This document shows positions 37,320 to 50,400 of a stretch of 64,000 bases of DNA, in pieces. The notes under the pieces are model-generated. The model saw only the letters and a program-made list of their open reading frames with translations. It was not told the origin of the DNA and ran no database searches. The stretch lies in assembly GCF_029962835.1 (NCBI RefSeq), contig NC_080588.1, forward strand, positions 17,068,001 to 17,132,000. Reading direction: 5' to 3'. Origin of the DNA: Magnolia sinica (taxonomy: Eukaryota; Streptophyta; Magnoliopsida; Magnoliales; Magnoliaceae). Both the position numbers and the translations under genes were made by a program. The number at the start of each line of letters is the position of its first letter. Position 1 is the stretch's first letter.

Positions 37320-38248
37320 TGAACATGCAACAACCGCGACCCATAGAACATGACAACCATGACCCATATAACATGATAACTATGATTCATGACAACTACA
37401 ACCCATATAACATGACAACCACGATCCGGGCAACATGACAACCACAACTCATATAACATGACAACTATGACACATGCAAACCACGACCCATATAACATGA
37501 CAACCACGACTCTTATAACATGATAACCACGATCCATGACAACTACAACTCATATAACATGACAACCACAACCCATATAACATGACAACCACGACCCTTG
37601 CAAACCACGACTCATATGACTACTCCATTACAACTGCGACCCATATAACAGGACAACCATGACCCATATAACATGATAACTATGACCCATGACAACCACG
37701 ACCCCATATAACATGACAACCACGACCCATATAACATAACAACCATGACCCTTACTGCATTTCAACCACCTGATGAGACCTATGCTACTATACATATGTC
37801 GTTTGCACGACTATGGCGTGACTTGCACCAACTTGGTGAGTACATGGGATAAACGATATCTACATATGTCATATATTAACTTTGATGGACGGTAAGGATC
37901 TTATGTGCACCAACTTGGTGAGTGCATGGGATAAACGATATCTACATATGTCATGTACTAACTTAGATGGACGGTAAGGATCTTATGTGTAAGTCACTCT
38001 ATCGTCGTGCATATGTAGCCATATGGGACGTAGTTGGCATATGGGTCGTAGTTTTCATGTTATATGGGTCGTGGTTGTCATGTTATATGGGTCGTGGTTG
38101 TCCTTTCCTGCTCCCAGATTGTATGACAACCACGATATGGGTCGTGGTTGCCATTTCCTACTCCCAGATTGAATGACAACCACGACCCTTACCTCATGAC
38201 AACCACGACCCTTACCACATTAGAACCATGACACTCATGGTTGTCATG
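37320..38248. repeat. ~23-bp satellite, left arm
   Basis: Repeats of GACAACCACGACCCATATAACAT with variants fill 37320-37760 in one orientation. From 38040 to 38248 the inverse form (ATGTTATATGGGTCGTGGTTGTC) mixes with direct copies. Between them is an 82-bp tandem pair (37825-37988). No coding potential is credible. Confidence 0.88.
37825..37988 (+). repeat. 82-bp tandem duplication
   Basis: GCACCAACTTGGTGAG starts at 37825 and 37907; both copies continue through GGGATAAACGATATCTACAT and GGACGGTAAGGATCTTATGT with few differences. Confidence 0.9.
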
Positions 38249-38253
38249 TTATA

Positions 38254-41200
38254 TGTAACATCTCGGAAAAACCCGTACAAAGACCCGAGTATCCCCTCTG
38301 GCAGAAATCACCCAGGACCAAAACCTTTTAGAAATTAAGTTAATGTTAGCAAGTGTTAAACTAGAGTGCCTGTGAAATTAGCACTAATCACTTTAAATAT
38401 GATCTGCAAGACCCAAAATGTGCAGAATCATTGACGCTACATTACCCTGAAATCTAGAATCTATCCTCAAACCCGGTTGCTCTCAGGAGCACACCGAAAC
38501 TCCGTATCGGACCTGGACCACACGTCGAAAGTTTGATTACTTCGAAACTAGACAGTTATGACCGCATTACTAGACTTGACAACTCCTCAAAAATCAAGTC
38601 TTAATTGTGTCTAGAACTACACAACTTGAGCCCGGAGCGAAGTGTGTGAGAAACCTGAAAATATTTAGAAATAAAAATTTGAATTTAAGTAATCTGAGTC
38701 ATGTCACTTGCAGGCCAAATATAAGGATTCAGACCATCAGAATCTGACCCAAATATACCCTTGGATTAGGAGAAATATCCCACACATGTCGATGTACTTG
38801 TGGCCCTGATCGAGTGATCGTGACCGTTGAACTGAAACTGGTCCGCCACGGCTGATCTGTAAATTCGATCGAAACAAAAACTCAGCCTGACCTAGATCCA
38901 TGGTCAGGGAGCTTAAGTCCGACCGCACATGAAAAAGGGGCCACCAGAAGTGCTCCGTTGGACCGAAACAGTCCGTATTTGAATATAACCTAAGTATACC
39001 TTGGCCCTGGGGCCATTCCCATCAAACCTGGGCCTATATAAGGACCTTAAACCCTCTCCCTATCACCCCATACGAATTTGATAAAACCTTAGGAGAGAGA
39101 GGAGAGAAAAGAGAAGGAAAAAGAGAGAAAGTGACAGTGAGAGTTGGAGATTCTTCCTGGGATTGGATCCCGCTACTTCACGCACTCAACCGCCGCTCCT
39201 GTGTTGCTTTATGAGCGATACCAATCCCGTTCTTAGGTAAGGAAACCTAACCCTAATCTGTTTTAAGATTTTAGATAGTGTAAGTTATGAAATAGCTAAC
39301 CTAATTTATGCTATAGGTTGCCAATCTGCCGTAGACAAAGACTTAGCTTTAAAACTGAGTTCGTTACAAGTCTACCGGCGAAAGGTGCTGACTATAAACG
39401 TATAGGTTATGGTTTTCAAGGCTTTCAATGTCGGTTAATGGTTTATTATTGATGTAGGTGTAATTTCACATGCCAAATGCGATGTTTGTATCGCATTTCT
39501 GATATATATGAACTATATTGAGTTTAGAGTATTCCATGTATAGGTAGAAAATATCATATACGTATCGAATTTAAACGTGTGTTTGCCATGATTAATTGTC
39601 GTATGTTTATGCTAGTTGTATGTGTAGCAACTCCTTGGCAAAAGGATTTGTCCTAATACGTGCTACCAACAACATATATCATGTATGTTGGAATGTGTAG
39701 TCTAAGTGTTTGTAGAAATGTCTGAATGAACAAATGTATAATAAATTGTACTTTATACGGGCATTGAGAAGAGATTCTCAACTACCTTAACGATGTGTAT
39801 GATTTCCTCCATGTAACTTATATTCTTTGATTGTTTTACTTAGACATTGCTTATGTGTGAATTCATGTTTAAGTTGAAATTCATCAAATGCTCACATGCT
39901 TGTATGATTGGAATTGTTGATCCATTACTGCTTTGGTTAGCTTGTATGCTTATCTATTATAATTAAATGTGTTTGGGACTATGAAATAGTCTAGGCAATC
40001 GGTGACAGGTTCTGAATTGGTGGCTGAGGTTGTCTCGTCACATAGGACGTGATCGATGAATCCGAGCCGTACTTGGGATGTTGGCAGTGGTTAGGCTACA
40101 CGGAGTGCTTACGCACTTCATGTCGATCAATTCAATGTGCGCTCGTACTGATCGAGCTCGTCAAGTAACCCGATTGACCCAATGTATGTTCACCATGTAT
40201 GGACGCTACTGCTTGAATCTAAGGTACCAAACTTACCAGTGAAAACTCTTTTAAACCTTTGTACTTCGATCCGCTAAGACTCATGAGCCAGGCATGGTGG
40301 TATGGGACACCGTGGTCAAGCTGTCGGCCTACGCTGGGGTGACGAGCCTCCCCGTAGTGACCAGTGAGCAACTCAGACTCGTGACCCAAATACGGTGGTA
40401 TGGGATACGATACTCGAGCTGTTGGCCTACACTTATAATGTGACGAGCCCTTTGTAGTGACCTCGAGCGTACACTAAGACTGCGTAGAGGCGACCAGCCC
40501 TTACGTAGCAACAAGAGTACACTAGGCCTACACTGATAAGGTGATGAGCCCTTTGCAGCGACCTAGAAGCATATCATCATATGAGATTTACTAGGACTGA
40601 CAACCCTAGAATGGATCATTGTTTGGGAATTGATATAAGGGAGGTACCTTAGCTTCCCAATCCTGCTGTATGAAAGGGACATAATAACTCGGTAATCACG
40701 CTCATTTCATCACACTACATGTGCCCTGGGTTGAAGAGCACAGAGGGAAGAAAGCATGCCGCGACTGTAAGATGGTGTCGCACGAGGGAGTGTAGGCGAG
40801 GGCATGCATCATGCTTACATTTCATCCTTGCATTAATAAGAATATCTAGGAATGTCTGATATGTCTGCTTTATCATTGCTGCTTAACTGAATTGATAATA
40901 TGTTAACCTTTGCTTTATGATTCCACTGAGTTGATCACTCACTCCCACGTTCTAGGACGGTATTTTGAACACCCACCAGACTCTGTCTTAGTTGTAGATG
41001 ATGATGCAACTTAGGAGGCGGAGCCCGATTACAATGACGATTAGGACGAGTTCTCATACATGCAATTCTCCGGTGGTTTCGCTTAGGCCATCCGTATTGA
41101 CGGGGCTATAGTGTTTATTATTGTAGTTGAACTATTTTGAACTATTACATGTATATGATGACTCAGTGATTGTAATGCCCTGAAATTCGGGGGTCGAGCA

Positions 41201-44200
41201 TAACTCAGCTCCCGAGTTCCAAAACATCACTTATGCAACATATTTAATGATGGATGTATGTTAACTGTATTAGTGCATAAAACATGGAATAGATTAAGCC
41301 AAAACACAGATATAATTCAGGGATAAGTGAATAAAGCAAGTGGAAGACTTATGAAAATATATGTGTACAAGTGTAAATCCCTGAAGTACATATACAAACC
41401 AGGTCGTATGAAAGTGTTACTTATCAAAATTATAAGTATCAAGTTACATCATTTAAATTTCAAAAATAGTCCTAGAGTCCCGCGCATCAGAGCAAGGCTC
41501 GCTAGAATCCTTTTGAAAACTGCATATAAGAAAAAGCAGCCTCATCATCATCCATCTCCCGCTCTGCCTCAGAAGTCACATCAACATCTGCAACATCAGA
41601 ACCTAAGATAGAGTCTGGTGGGTGTTTAACACCACCCCAGAATGTGGGAGTGAGTGATCAACTCAGTGGAACAATAAGGCACTGGTTAACATGTTATCAG
41701 TTCAATCAAACAGTAATGATAAGCAGAACAATTAAATAAATCCTAAGTACTCTTGTTAATGCAAGGATGTATGCAAAATGATGCGTGCCCTCACGCGTAC
41801 ACCCTCAGCGTCTTCATCTTACGTTACGCATGACACCACCTCAAAGTGCGCCACATCTACAAAGCACATGCAAATGCGGTGCATGAACATGATTACCAAG
41901 TTGTTATTAGTCCTTTTCACACAGCAGGATTGGGAAGCTAAGATACCTTTCTCATATCACCATCCAAACAGTGATCCATTCTAGGGTCGTCAGTCCTAGA
42001 CATCTCATCGATCATATGGTTTCACGTCATAGCAAAGGGCTCGTCACCAATCAATGCACGCCTTTCATACCTTTACTACCACAGTTCAGCTCGTCACCTC
42101 ATTGCCGTATCCAGGTATGCTCGAGGTCACTACAAAGGGCTCGTCACCAATCAATGTAGGCCGACAGCACGAATATAGTGTCCCATACCACCATAATCGG
42201 CTCATGAGTTTAGTTGCTCACTGGTCACTACGGGGAGGCTCGTCACCCCAGCGTAGGCCGATAGCTCGACCACGGTGTCCCATACCACCATGTCCGGCTC
42301 ATGAGTCTTAGCGGATCGAGGTACCATGGTTATTAGGATTTCACTGGTAAGTTCGGTACCCTAGATTCAAGCAGTAGCGTCCATACATGGTGAACATACA
42401 TCGGACAATCGGGTTACTTGACGAACTCGACTAGCACGAGTGCACGTTGAAGTGAGCGACATAGAGTGCGCAAACACTCCGCGTGGCCAAACCACTGCCG
42501 ATAACTCTAATACGACTCGGGTTCGTCTAATATGTCCTACGTGGCGAAAGCAACCTCAGCCACGATTATGAAGCAGATTACTGATTTCCTGGACTAATGC
42601 ATAGTCCCAAACACATTACACTACAACAGATATATGAATTGAATGTAGTATAGTAAAGGAAACAACAACTCAAATCATGGTACATAAGCACTTAAGGAAT
42701 ATCAACTTAACATAAATGTATGAATAAGTAATGCTTGAATTTAAATAACATGGAATGTAACTAGCAAGAAGAAAATCATGCACATCAATAGGAGTGTTGA
42801 GAATCACTTCTCAACGCCTGCAATTAGTGTAATAAGTTATACTTTAGATCATTCAGGCATTTCTACAAACACTTAGAATACATGGTACAACATACATGAC
42901 GTATGTTGAAAAACAAGCATTTGGACAATTCCTTTTACCAAGGAGTTGTCATATATACATCTAGCATACATACATGACAAATAATCATGGCAAACACATG
43001 TGCATATTTTATACGCATACGGTACTTTATACATACACATAGAATACACAGATCTCAATATAACACATGCATATCAGGAACGCAACATAAACACAACATT
43101 TGGCATGTGAAATCTCATCCATAACAAGAATAAATCATTAACTGGCATTGAAAGCCTTGAAAACCATAACCTATACACTCAAAGTCCGCACCTTAAGCAA
43201 GGAAAGAACACAAACTGATTTCAAACGAGCTGTCTTCGTCAACGGCGACAGAATAACCTAAGGCAAGAATAGAAATGAGATACAACAACACCAAGACTAT
43301 TCTAAGCTCTAACACAGATTAGGGTTAGGTTAACTTACCCCAAGATGAACTCAGAATCGTCAGAATAACGATTCAAAGTGAGGGTTCAAGGATGTAGAAG
43401 AACAGGAAAGAATCCAAGATGATTCACCAACTTCTCTCTCACTTACTCTCTCTTTTCCACTCTCTTTCCAAGCTAGGGTTAGAGAAAATTCGTATGAAAA
43501 AGAGGGCTAGGGTTTAAGGACTATAAATAGGCCTCATATTGATGAAAATAACCCCAGGGTCAAGGTACACTTAAGGTATAACCAAAACCAGCCTCTTACG
43601 ATCCAACGAAGCACTTCTGGTGGGCCTATAACCACAAAAGGTCGGACTTAAGCTCTTTGACCATGGATCTAGGTCAAGTTAAGTTTTCGTACCGACCGGC
43701 TCTTCAGATCAGCCATGGCGGACCACACTCAATTCAACGGTCACAGAATCTCGATTAGGTCTACAAGCACAAGGATATGCCTGGGCCACCTTCCCAGATC
43801 AAAGGGTGAAATTAGGTCAGAATCCAACGGTCAGATAGCTTAAAATCATCGCGCAAGCGACACGACTCAGATTTCATAAAAGCTTATTAAATTTCCAACC
43901 GTTCTCACATTCTTCACTCGAACTCAAACAAATCGACCCAGAACATCACATGGACTTGATTTTCGAGGTGATGGTCAAGCCCAACATGGTGACCACAACA
44001 GCCTAAGATCATCGCTATCGGACTTTCGACGCGCGGTCCAGGTCTGATCCAGAACATCCAAAAATTCCTCAGAACAACTGGATTTAGCGATGGATCCTAG
44101 ATTTCAGAGCAACATAGCGCTAACTAATCTACAAGTTTTGAGCCATGCAGATACCATTTAAAGTGATTGATGTGAATTTCACAAGTAATCGAGTATAGCT

Positions 44201-44510
44201 CTAATTACCCCAAAACAACTACTTAAGGAAAAATTAGCACAAAATTTCCAAGGTCGTTACAGTGATGTATTCATACTCTGGAGACTGATCGTGAACTTTT
44301 TGGTTCATACACGTCTATATACATTTTCCAGTCTTCCACTTGCATTATATGAATTGATCTAGAGTATGAATTACTATTTTCGTATAACCCCACTCATGAT
44401 TAATGCACTAACATAGACAACATTTAATCATCATTACTATGTTGCATAAGTGATGCGTTGGAACTCGTGTGTTGAGTTTATGCTCGACTCCCGATTTTTA
44501 AGGGGTTATA
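38254..44510 (+). repeat. Gypsy B 5' LTR, interrupted by a solo LTR
   Basis: Starts TGTAACATCTCGG and ends AGGGGTTATA, next to the primer site. Without the 41171-44261 insert it is about 3.16 kb, matching the 3156-bp 3' LTR. A TATA box (CCTATATAAGG, about 39031-39041) and GA-rich stretch (about 39090-39135) mark the promoter. Imperfect repeats of the GACGAGCCCTTTGTAGTGACC type lie at 40340-40565. By eye the LTR pair differs by roughly one base in twenty, mostly transitions. Confidence 0.92.
41171..44261 (-). mobile_element. 3091-bp antisense solo LTR of a sister gypsy family
   Basis: Inserted in the gypsy B 5' LTR with target duplication GTGAT (41166-41170 and 44262-44266). The 3' LTR shows the uninterrupted site. 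Its reverse complement begins TGTAACGACC and ends CAGGGCATTACA, and follows the host LTR block by block, but clearly more diverged than the LTR pair is. Minus-strand TATA region near 43520 and GA-rich stretch 43431-43480 match the LTR layout. No internal domain. Its insertion makes an inverted repeat with 38254-41170. Confidence 0.93.
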
Positions 44511-44513
44511 AGT

Positions 44514-44525
44514 TGGTATCAGAGC
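44514..44525 (+). promoter_or_regulatory. Gypsy B primer-binding site (tRNA-iMet type)
   Basis: TGGTATCAGAGC, perfect, three bases after the LTR end. It fixes the LTR boundary and strand. Confidence 0.95.
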
Positions 44526-45595
44526 ATGATTTGGATTAAACCGGACCTAGGTTATAGTCACACGACATATGTTGATGTTTTTTGACATAGTTGGGTGCGA
44601 GAGAAATGTAGAAACAAGCTTAGGTTTCTTCGATTTCACCAATTGGCAAAGTTCACCGAATCGATCGATTTGCTCAGGTCTGTACCCATTCGTGATCGCA
44701 TGAGTCGATCCCGAAGCACCCCTAGACCGTCAATTGATGGGTGTAGACCATGCTTTAGTCCGTCCCAGCCGTTTAAAATTAGTAAACGTGAATATACATA
44801 AGAATCTATTCGAAATGACTCGAAACGAGTCAAATCAGAGTCGGGGGCCTAATAACATATCTCGAGGGGGACCTAGGGTGGGACCCACACCTTTTTGGGA
44901 CCCAGGGGGCAGGAGGACCTCGCCCAAAGGGCGAGCCCTTGCCAGATAGTCTAGGGACCGGCGAGGGCCTTGTCGGTTTGGCAAGGCCTCGCCGCCAAAT
45001 GGGCCTGGCCGGGCGGGCCGGCTCGGGCCGATGGGTCCTGGGTGCTGTGTGGCCCACGGACGCATGTGGGGTCGGTTAAAACTCCTCCTATACTACCTCT
45101 CCTTCACAAACCACCACCCCAAGCTTTCCTTTTCTCCAAAAATTTCAGTTTTTTCATTCAAACCCCTCCTCCAAACGCTCCTTTTCTCATTTTTGTGCAA
45201 CCTTTGCACCACCCCTTAAAAAAAACCTTTACCAAAGCTTCCAACCCTTTCCATCCTGTCATTTGAGCTCTTAAACCCTCCATTTGAGTCTCAAATTCAT
45301 GTAAACTCACTAACCTATCCTATTCCATCATTTTTCCTCTTTATCCCCTTTCATTTGAGCCTACACATCCCCTTTTTGTACCTCAAGATTCCAAAACTCA
45401 ACAATCCCTCTTCTAATCTTCCTCATTCCTTCAACTTTCTTCATTCCTTCTCTTTTTGGAATACACAAATACCATTGTGTGCTTCAACAACCTTGTGAGC
45501 CCATAACCCATCTTATTCTCACTTTTCCTTCCATTTCAATGACTCTTTTTGAGTTTGTGACGACTTTCTTCTCTCTTTCCGCCCTTCTTTCTCTC
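44526..45595 (+). other. Gypsy B leader with a strong GC hairpin
   Basis: About 1.07 kb before the chosen start codon, without a convincing gene. 44960-44972 (GGCGAGGGCCTTG) and 44982-44993 (CAAGGCCTCGCC) form a near-perfect 12-13-bp stem with a 9-base loop, in a GC-rich stretch (44860-45060) unlike its neighbours. Then a pyrimidine-rich stretch (45080-45480) runs to the ORF. Such leaders can hold packaging or translation signals; that role is inferred. Confidence 0.6.
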
Positions 45596-47484
45596 ATGGG
45601 AAAGAAGAGAGCTCTTGTGGAAGAAGCTGGGCCTAGTCGCCCTACTCGTTCGAGGAGATCGCGAGGTGCCGCCGCGAGTACGAGCATCATTCGGGAGTTT
45701 CAGACTAAACAAGATCTTGATCCCCAGGCTCTCATCAGAAGGACTCTATTGGTGGAGCTATCGCATGGAGTTTATGAGGGCCATAGAGTCCTTTTTGAAG
45801 CTCATATGGATGCAAGACTATTTGAGGAATACCTCTTGCTCGAGCGCCTGGAAGAGGTCGGGTGGGGTCCCCTATTTGAGGGTGAGTACCGTGCCAATGT
45901 GAGCACTGTCCGAGCTTTCTATGTCCACATTCGAGAGCCTACACTGGAGCCCTTGCAGTTCAAGATCCCTTGTGGAAGAGATCGGGAAGCCACAATTGAC
46001 GTTGGTTTAGTGTCTCAGCTTATAAATGTGCCTCTTGGCGAGGTACATGCAAGTGAGAAGAATCTGAGGAGTGCACATGAAAGAGATCGTCGCACACGGA
46101 CCCTTTATGGCCAACTGGTTCAGTGGCAACCCAACAATAACCTTCTAGCGACCAATATGACTGGCGACTTCCATCTACTTCACCACATCTTCACGTTCAA
46201 CATCTACCCCAGGTGGAGCAACCGCAGCGAGTGCACGCGCCTGATGGTAAATTTCCTGTATCAAGTGGGGCAGGGAGAGAAGCTTTGTGTGCCTATGTAT
46301 GTTTTGCGACAAATAGTTTTCACTGCATGCTCAACAAGAGGTCAGATTCGCTCCCATTCGGCCGACTCATATACAAGATTGCACATGAGTTTGGCTACAG
46401 ACTTGGGGTGAAAAAGCCGGTGCCGATCCATTACATCAATGAAGCGACTCTCAATTAGATGGGAATCGGGCCACGACAACGACGAGCCCGACTTGATGAG
46501 AGTGAGGATGAGACAGAGAGCGAAGAGGAAGAGAGTGAAGAAGAAGAGGGAGCTAAAATAGAAGAAGAGCAGAGCGAGAAAGAAGGGGGAGCTGAAATAG
46601 AAGAAGAGCAGAGCGAGGAAGAAGAGGAGGCCGAATATTGGCTAGATCGCATATTTAAGATGCTGAGGATTCCATACTGTACAGAGCCAGAGCAGGTCGA
46701 GTTGGCCACCTTTATGTTTGAAAAGGAGGCCAGCTTGTGGTGGGATAGTGTCCTGCGAACCGTTGCAGTTGACTATGCATAGACGTGGACAACTTTTGAG
46801 TTCTGCTTCCATGAGAAGTACTATCCCCAGACGTACCAGCACAAGAAGGAGAATGAGTTCTTGCACCTCAGATAGGGAGGCATGTCAGTGACAGAGTACG
46901 AGCATCGGTTTACGGAGTTGGGCAGGTACGTCCCTACAGTACTTGCTAACGCGCAGATGCTGATGCAGTATTTTTTCGAGGGCCTGCGACCTGATATTCG
47001 CTTGAAGATGTGCTGTACTAGCATACCCTCCTATGCTGAGCTAGTACACATGTCTATGCAGGCGGAACATGATGGAGATCGATTGTCACATTCTCGTAGG
47101 CCTATGATCCCTAGGCCACGACTAGATATGCCGAGTAGGCCATTCCCCGACAAGAGATCCCGTACCGACTCTCCTTCCAGGATCGCGGCGCCACTAGTTC
47201 CGATGAGGCGACCTGGTGTGACATATACGTATTGTGGGAGACCAGGTCATGCTGCGGAGAGCTATTTTGCACGCATGAGAGATAATGAGTTTTCGGCGCC
47301 ACAGAGAATCGACCGCCCTCACCCTCAGGTTATATCGGCACCACCTCTATGCACGGCACCAGCTCATCCATCATTCTGGCCACCTGTACCTCGATCTAGG
47401 CCGCCTCAACTGCTATGGCACCTTAGCCCAATCGTTTTCAGCAGGCTCGAGTACACTCACTTACAGCCGAAGCATCAGAGGTAG
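45596..47484 (+). pseudogene. Gypsy B gag with an extra N-terminal domain (broken)
   Basis: I chose ATG 45596 (MGKKRALVEEAGPSRPTRSR); an upstream in-frame ATG at 45479 exists. Up to about 46400 is a domain unusual for gag (REPTLEPLQFKIPCG; FHLLHHIFTFNIYPRWSNR; GEKLCVPMYVLRQIV), similar to the copia B env-position ORF. A frameshift near 46340 leads to LPFGRLIYKIAHEFGYR. After a TAG (46456-46458) and a Glu-rich linker comes the gag core (EQVELATFMFEKEASLWWD), stops at 46780 and 46873, then EYEHRFTELGRYVPTV. The zinc knuckle (YTYCGRPGHAAESY) has both outer Cys as Tyr, so it should not bind zinc. Confidence 0.82.
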
Positions 47485-47498
47485 CACCTACGCCACCT

Positions 47499-50400
47499 AT
47501 GGCTTTTGATGTTACGACACATATTCAAGGTACTCCAGTCTTTTTATTAGTGGACACCAGGTCTACTGTCTTTATCATATCGTGCGCAACAGTCAAACGG
47601 CTAGGGTTGGAAACTAGTCCTATGGTTAGGGTGAGAATCCTTACTGCCACAAGGACTTTCTCGGACGCTACTAAGATTTGTAAGGGGTGTTCGATAGATG
47701 TAGGGAACGGGACAGTGCTCCTCAACTCGATTGTCACCCCATTACATCATTATGATATCATTCTCGGTATGGATTGGCTCACAGAGATGAAGGTAGAGAT
47801 CGACTGCGATTGTAGAGTGGTGATAGCTTATGGACCAGAGGGCACGACCTTTACTTTCCCAGTACAGGTTAGTTGACCCTATCGCATTGATTGTTATGCT
47901 TCCATGCTAGAGGACGCTCATAGTCCAGCGCTTGAGAATACTCTTGTGGTCTAAGAGTTCTTAAACATGTTCAGGAAGATACCTGGACTATCCCCTCAGT
48001 GCGAAATTGATTTCACTATTGATCTAGCGCCTGGTGTAATGCCCATTTCACTTTCGACGTATCGCATGGCTCCATGTGAGATGGAGGAACTGAGGAAACA
48101 AATCGACGATCTGTTAGATGCTGGCTTCATACGGCTAAGTGTGTCTCCTTGGGGAGCACCCGTGTTGTTTGTAAAGAAGAAGGATGGATCTCTGCGATTA
48201 TGTATTGATTATCGCAGATTGAACTAAGTGACGGTAAAGAACAAGTATCCTTTGCCCAGGATAGATGATCTGTTCGATCAGTTGAAGGGGGCAATGTATT
48301 TCTCAAAGATTGACTTGCAGTCGGGGTATCACTAGTTGCGCATCAGGGATGAGGACGTGCAGAAGATGACTTTCAGGACCAATTTTGGGCACTATGAGTT
48401 TCTCGTTATGTCGTTCGGTCTTACGAACGCTCCGGCTGTGTTCATGGACTTGATGAACTGGGTATTTCGGCCATTCCTTTTCTGATTCATCATCGTGTTT
48501 ATTGATGACATCCTTATATACTCCAAGAGTCGGGAAGAGCACGAGGAACACCTGCGAGTAGTCTTGGATACTCTGAGGGAGAACCAGTTGTTTGCACAGT
48601 ATAAGAAGTGCGATTTCTGGAAAGAGGAAGTCAAGTTTCTGGGACTCATAGTGTCCAAGGAAGGGATAGCTATGGACCTTGCCAAGGTAGCCGCAATTCA
48701 TTACTGGAAGCAGCCCGGTTCGGTTACTGAGGTGAGGAGTTTCCTTGGTCTAGCAGGTTACTATCGCCGATTCATTCGGAATTTCTCGAAGATAGCTAGA
48801 CCTTTGTCTCAATTGACACGGAAGGATCTGAAGTTTGCCTGGAATGAAAAGGCAGAAGCAGCTTTTCAGGAGTTGAAGGACAAGTTGATGTCCGCCCCTG
48901 TGCTAGTATTGTCAGAGCAAGGGGTCAAGCATACGATCTACACGGACGCGTCTCGCATCGGTTTGGGTGGCGTTTTGATGCAAAAGGACAGGGTTATTGC
49001 TTACCTATCGCGATAGTTGAGGAAACACGAGGAAAACTACCCTACGCATGACCTGGAGTTAGCTGCCGTCATCTTTGCCTTGAAGATCTGGAGGCATTAC
49101 CTCTACGGAGAGGAGTTCGAGCTCTTTTGTGACCACAAGAGCCTCAGATACATATTCACTCAACGGGACCTGAATATGAGGCAGCGACGATGGATGGAAA
49201 CCTTGAAGGACTTTAAGTTCGAGGTCTCTTACCATCCCGATAAGGCCAACCTGGTGGCAGACGCACTAAGCCACAAGAAGGCATTGGCGTTTACGGCTCC
49301 GTTGATGATAGCAGTGTGGGACATGGTAGAGTTTGAGCGAGACTTTAAGCAGAAACTCTTGGTGGAGGAGCAGTATGAGGGCATCGCACATATTCGAGTA
49401 CAGCCCCTCATTGATGACATGATTATCCGAGCTCAGATAGACGATGAGCTATTGGTGAAGATGAGAGAACAGGCTAGCAGCGATGAGGACGCCGAATGAC
49501 GAGTTGGAACGGATGGAGGCTTACGTTACCGTGGTTGCCTATGCATCCCGAACCTCCCTGACTTGAGGAAAGAAGTTCTTAAGGCTGCTCACAATTCAAG
49601 GATGGTGATGGATCCAGGCAGTACAAAGATGTATCGTGACATGAAGAGGTCGTATTGGTGGGACAATATGAAGGCTCACATGACAGATTATGTGTCTCGT
49701 TGTCTCACGTGCCAACAGGTCAAGGCAGAGCATCGCCGACCTCCTGGACTACTTCAGCCCATGTCCATAGCAGAATGAAAGTGGGATTTCATCTCTATGA
49801 ATTTCATCTCAGGGCTACCAAAGACGAGGAAGGGCTATGATTCTATTTGGGTGATCGTGGACCGGTTGATGAAATCGGCTCATTTCCTCCCTATCAGAGT
49901 TTCGAACTCTGTAGACGAGTTGGCCAGGCTGTACATCAAGGAGATCATACGTCTACATGGGGTTCCTTTGGAGATCGTGTCGGACCGAGACACGCAATTT
50001 ACATCTATTTTCTGGACTCGCATCGAGGAAGCGATGGGTGTAAAGTTGAAGTTCAGTACCGCGTTCCACCCACAGACTGACGGGCAGACGGAACGGGTGA
50101 ATCAGATTCTGAAAGATATGTTGCGGGCCTATGTGCTGGATTTCAAGGATAGTTAGGATGATTGTCTTCTATATGCAGAGTTCGCCTATAATAACAGCTT
50201 CCAGGTGAGTATTGGCATGACTCCTTACGAGGTACTGTATGCGTGCCCGTGTAGAGCGCCGCATTGCTGGGCAGAGGTTGGCGAGAAAGCTTGATTGACC
50301 TAAAGTTAGTACAGGCAACTTCAGAGAAAGTCGACATCATCAGGCGTCAACTTCTGACAACACAGAGTAGACAGAAGAGCTACGCCGATACGAGACGGCG

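Noticed and set aside
37310..38245. Array of ~23-bp units that might suggest a CRISPR
   Set aside because: Units are nearly contiguous with no unique spacers, appear in both orientations, and the DNA is plant; a satellite.
45479..45595. Upstream in-frame start for the gypsy B gag ORF
   Set aside because: The N-terminal 39 residues are hydrophobic/pyrimidine-tract-like and the MGKKR start at 45596 begins the charged segment; the choice is a judgement.
46455..46709. Serine-rich minus ORF
   Set aside because: It is the antisense of the Glu-rich linker in the gypsy B gag.
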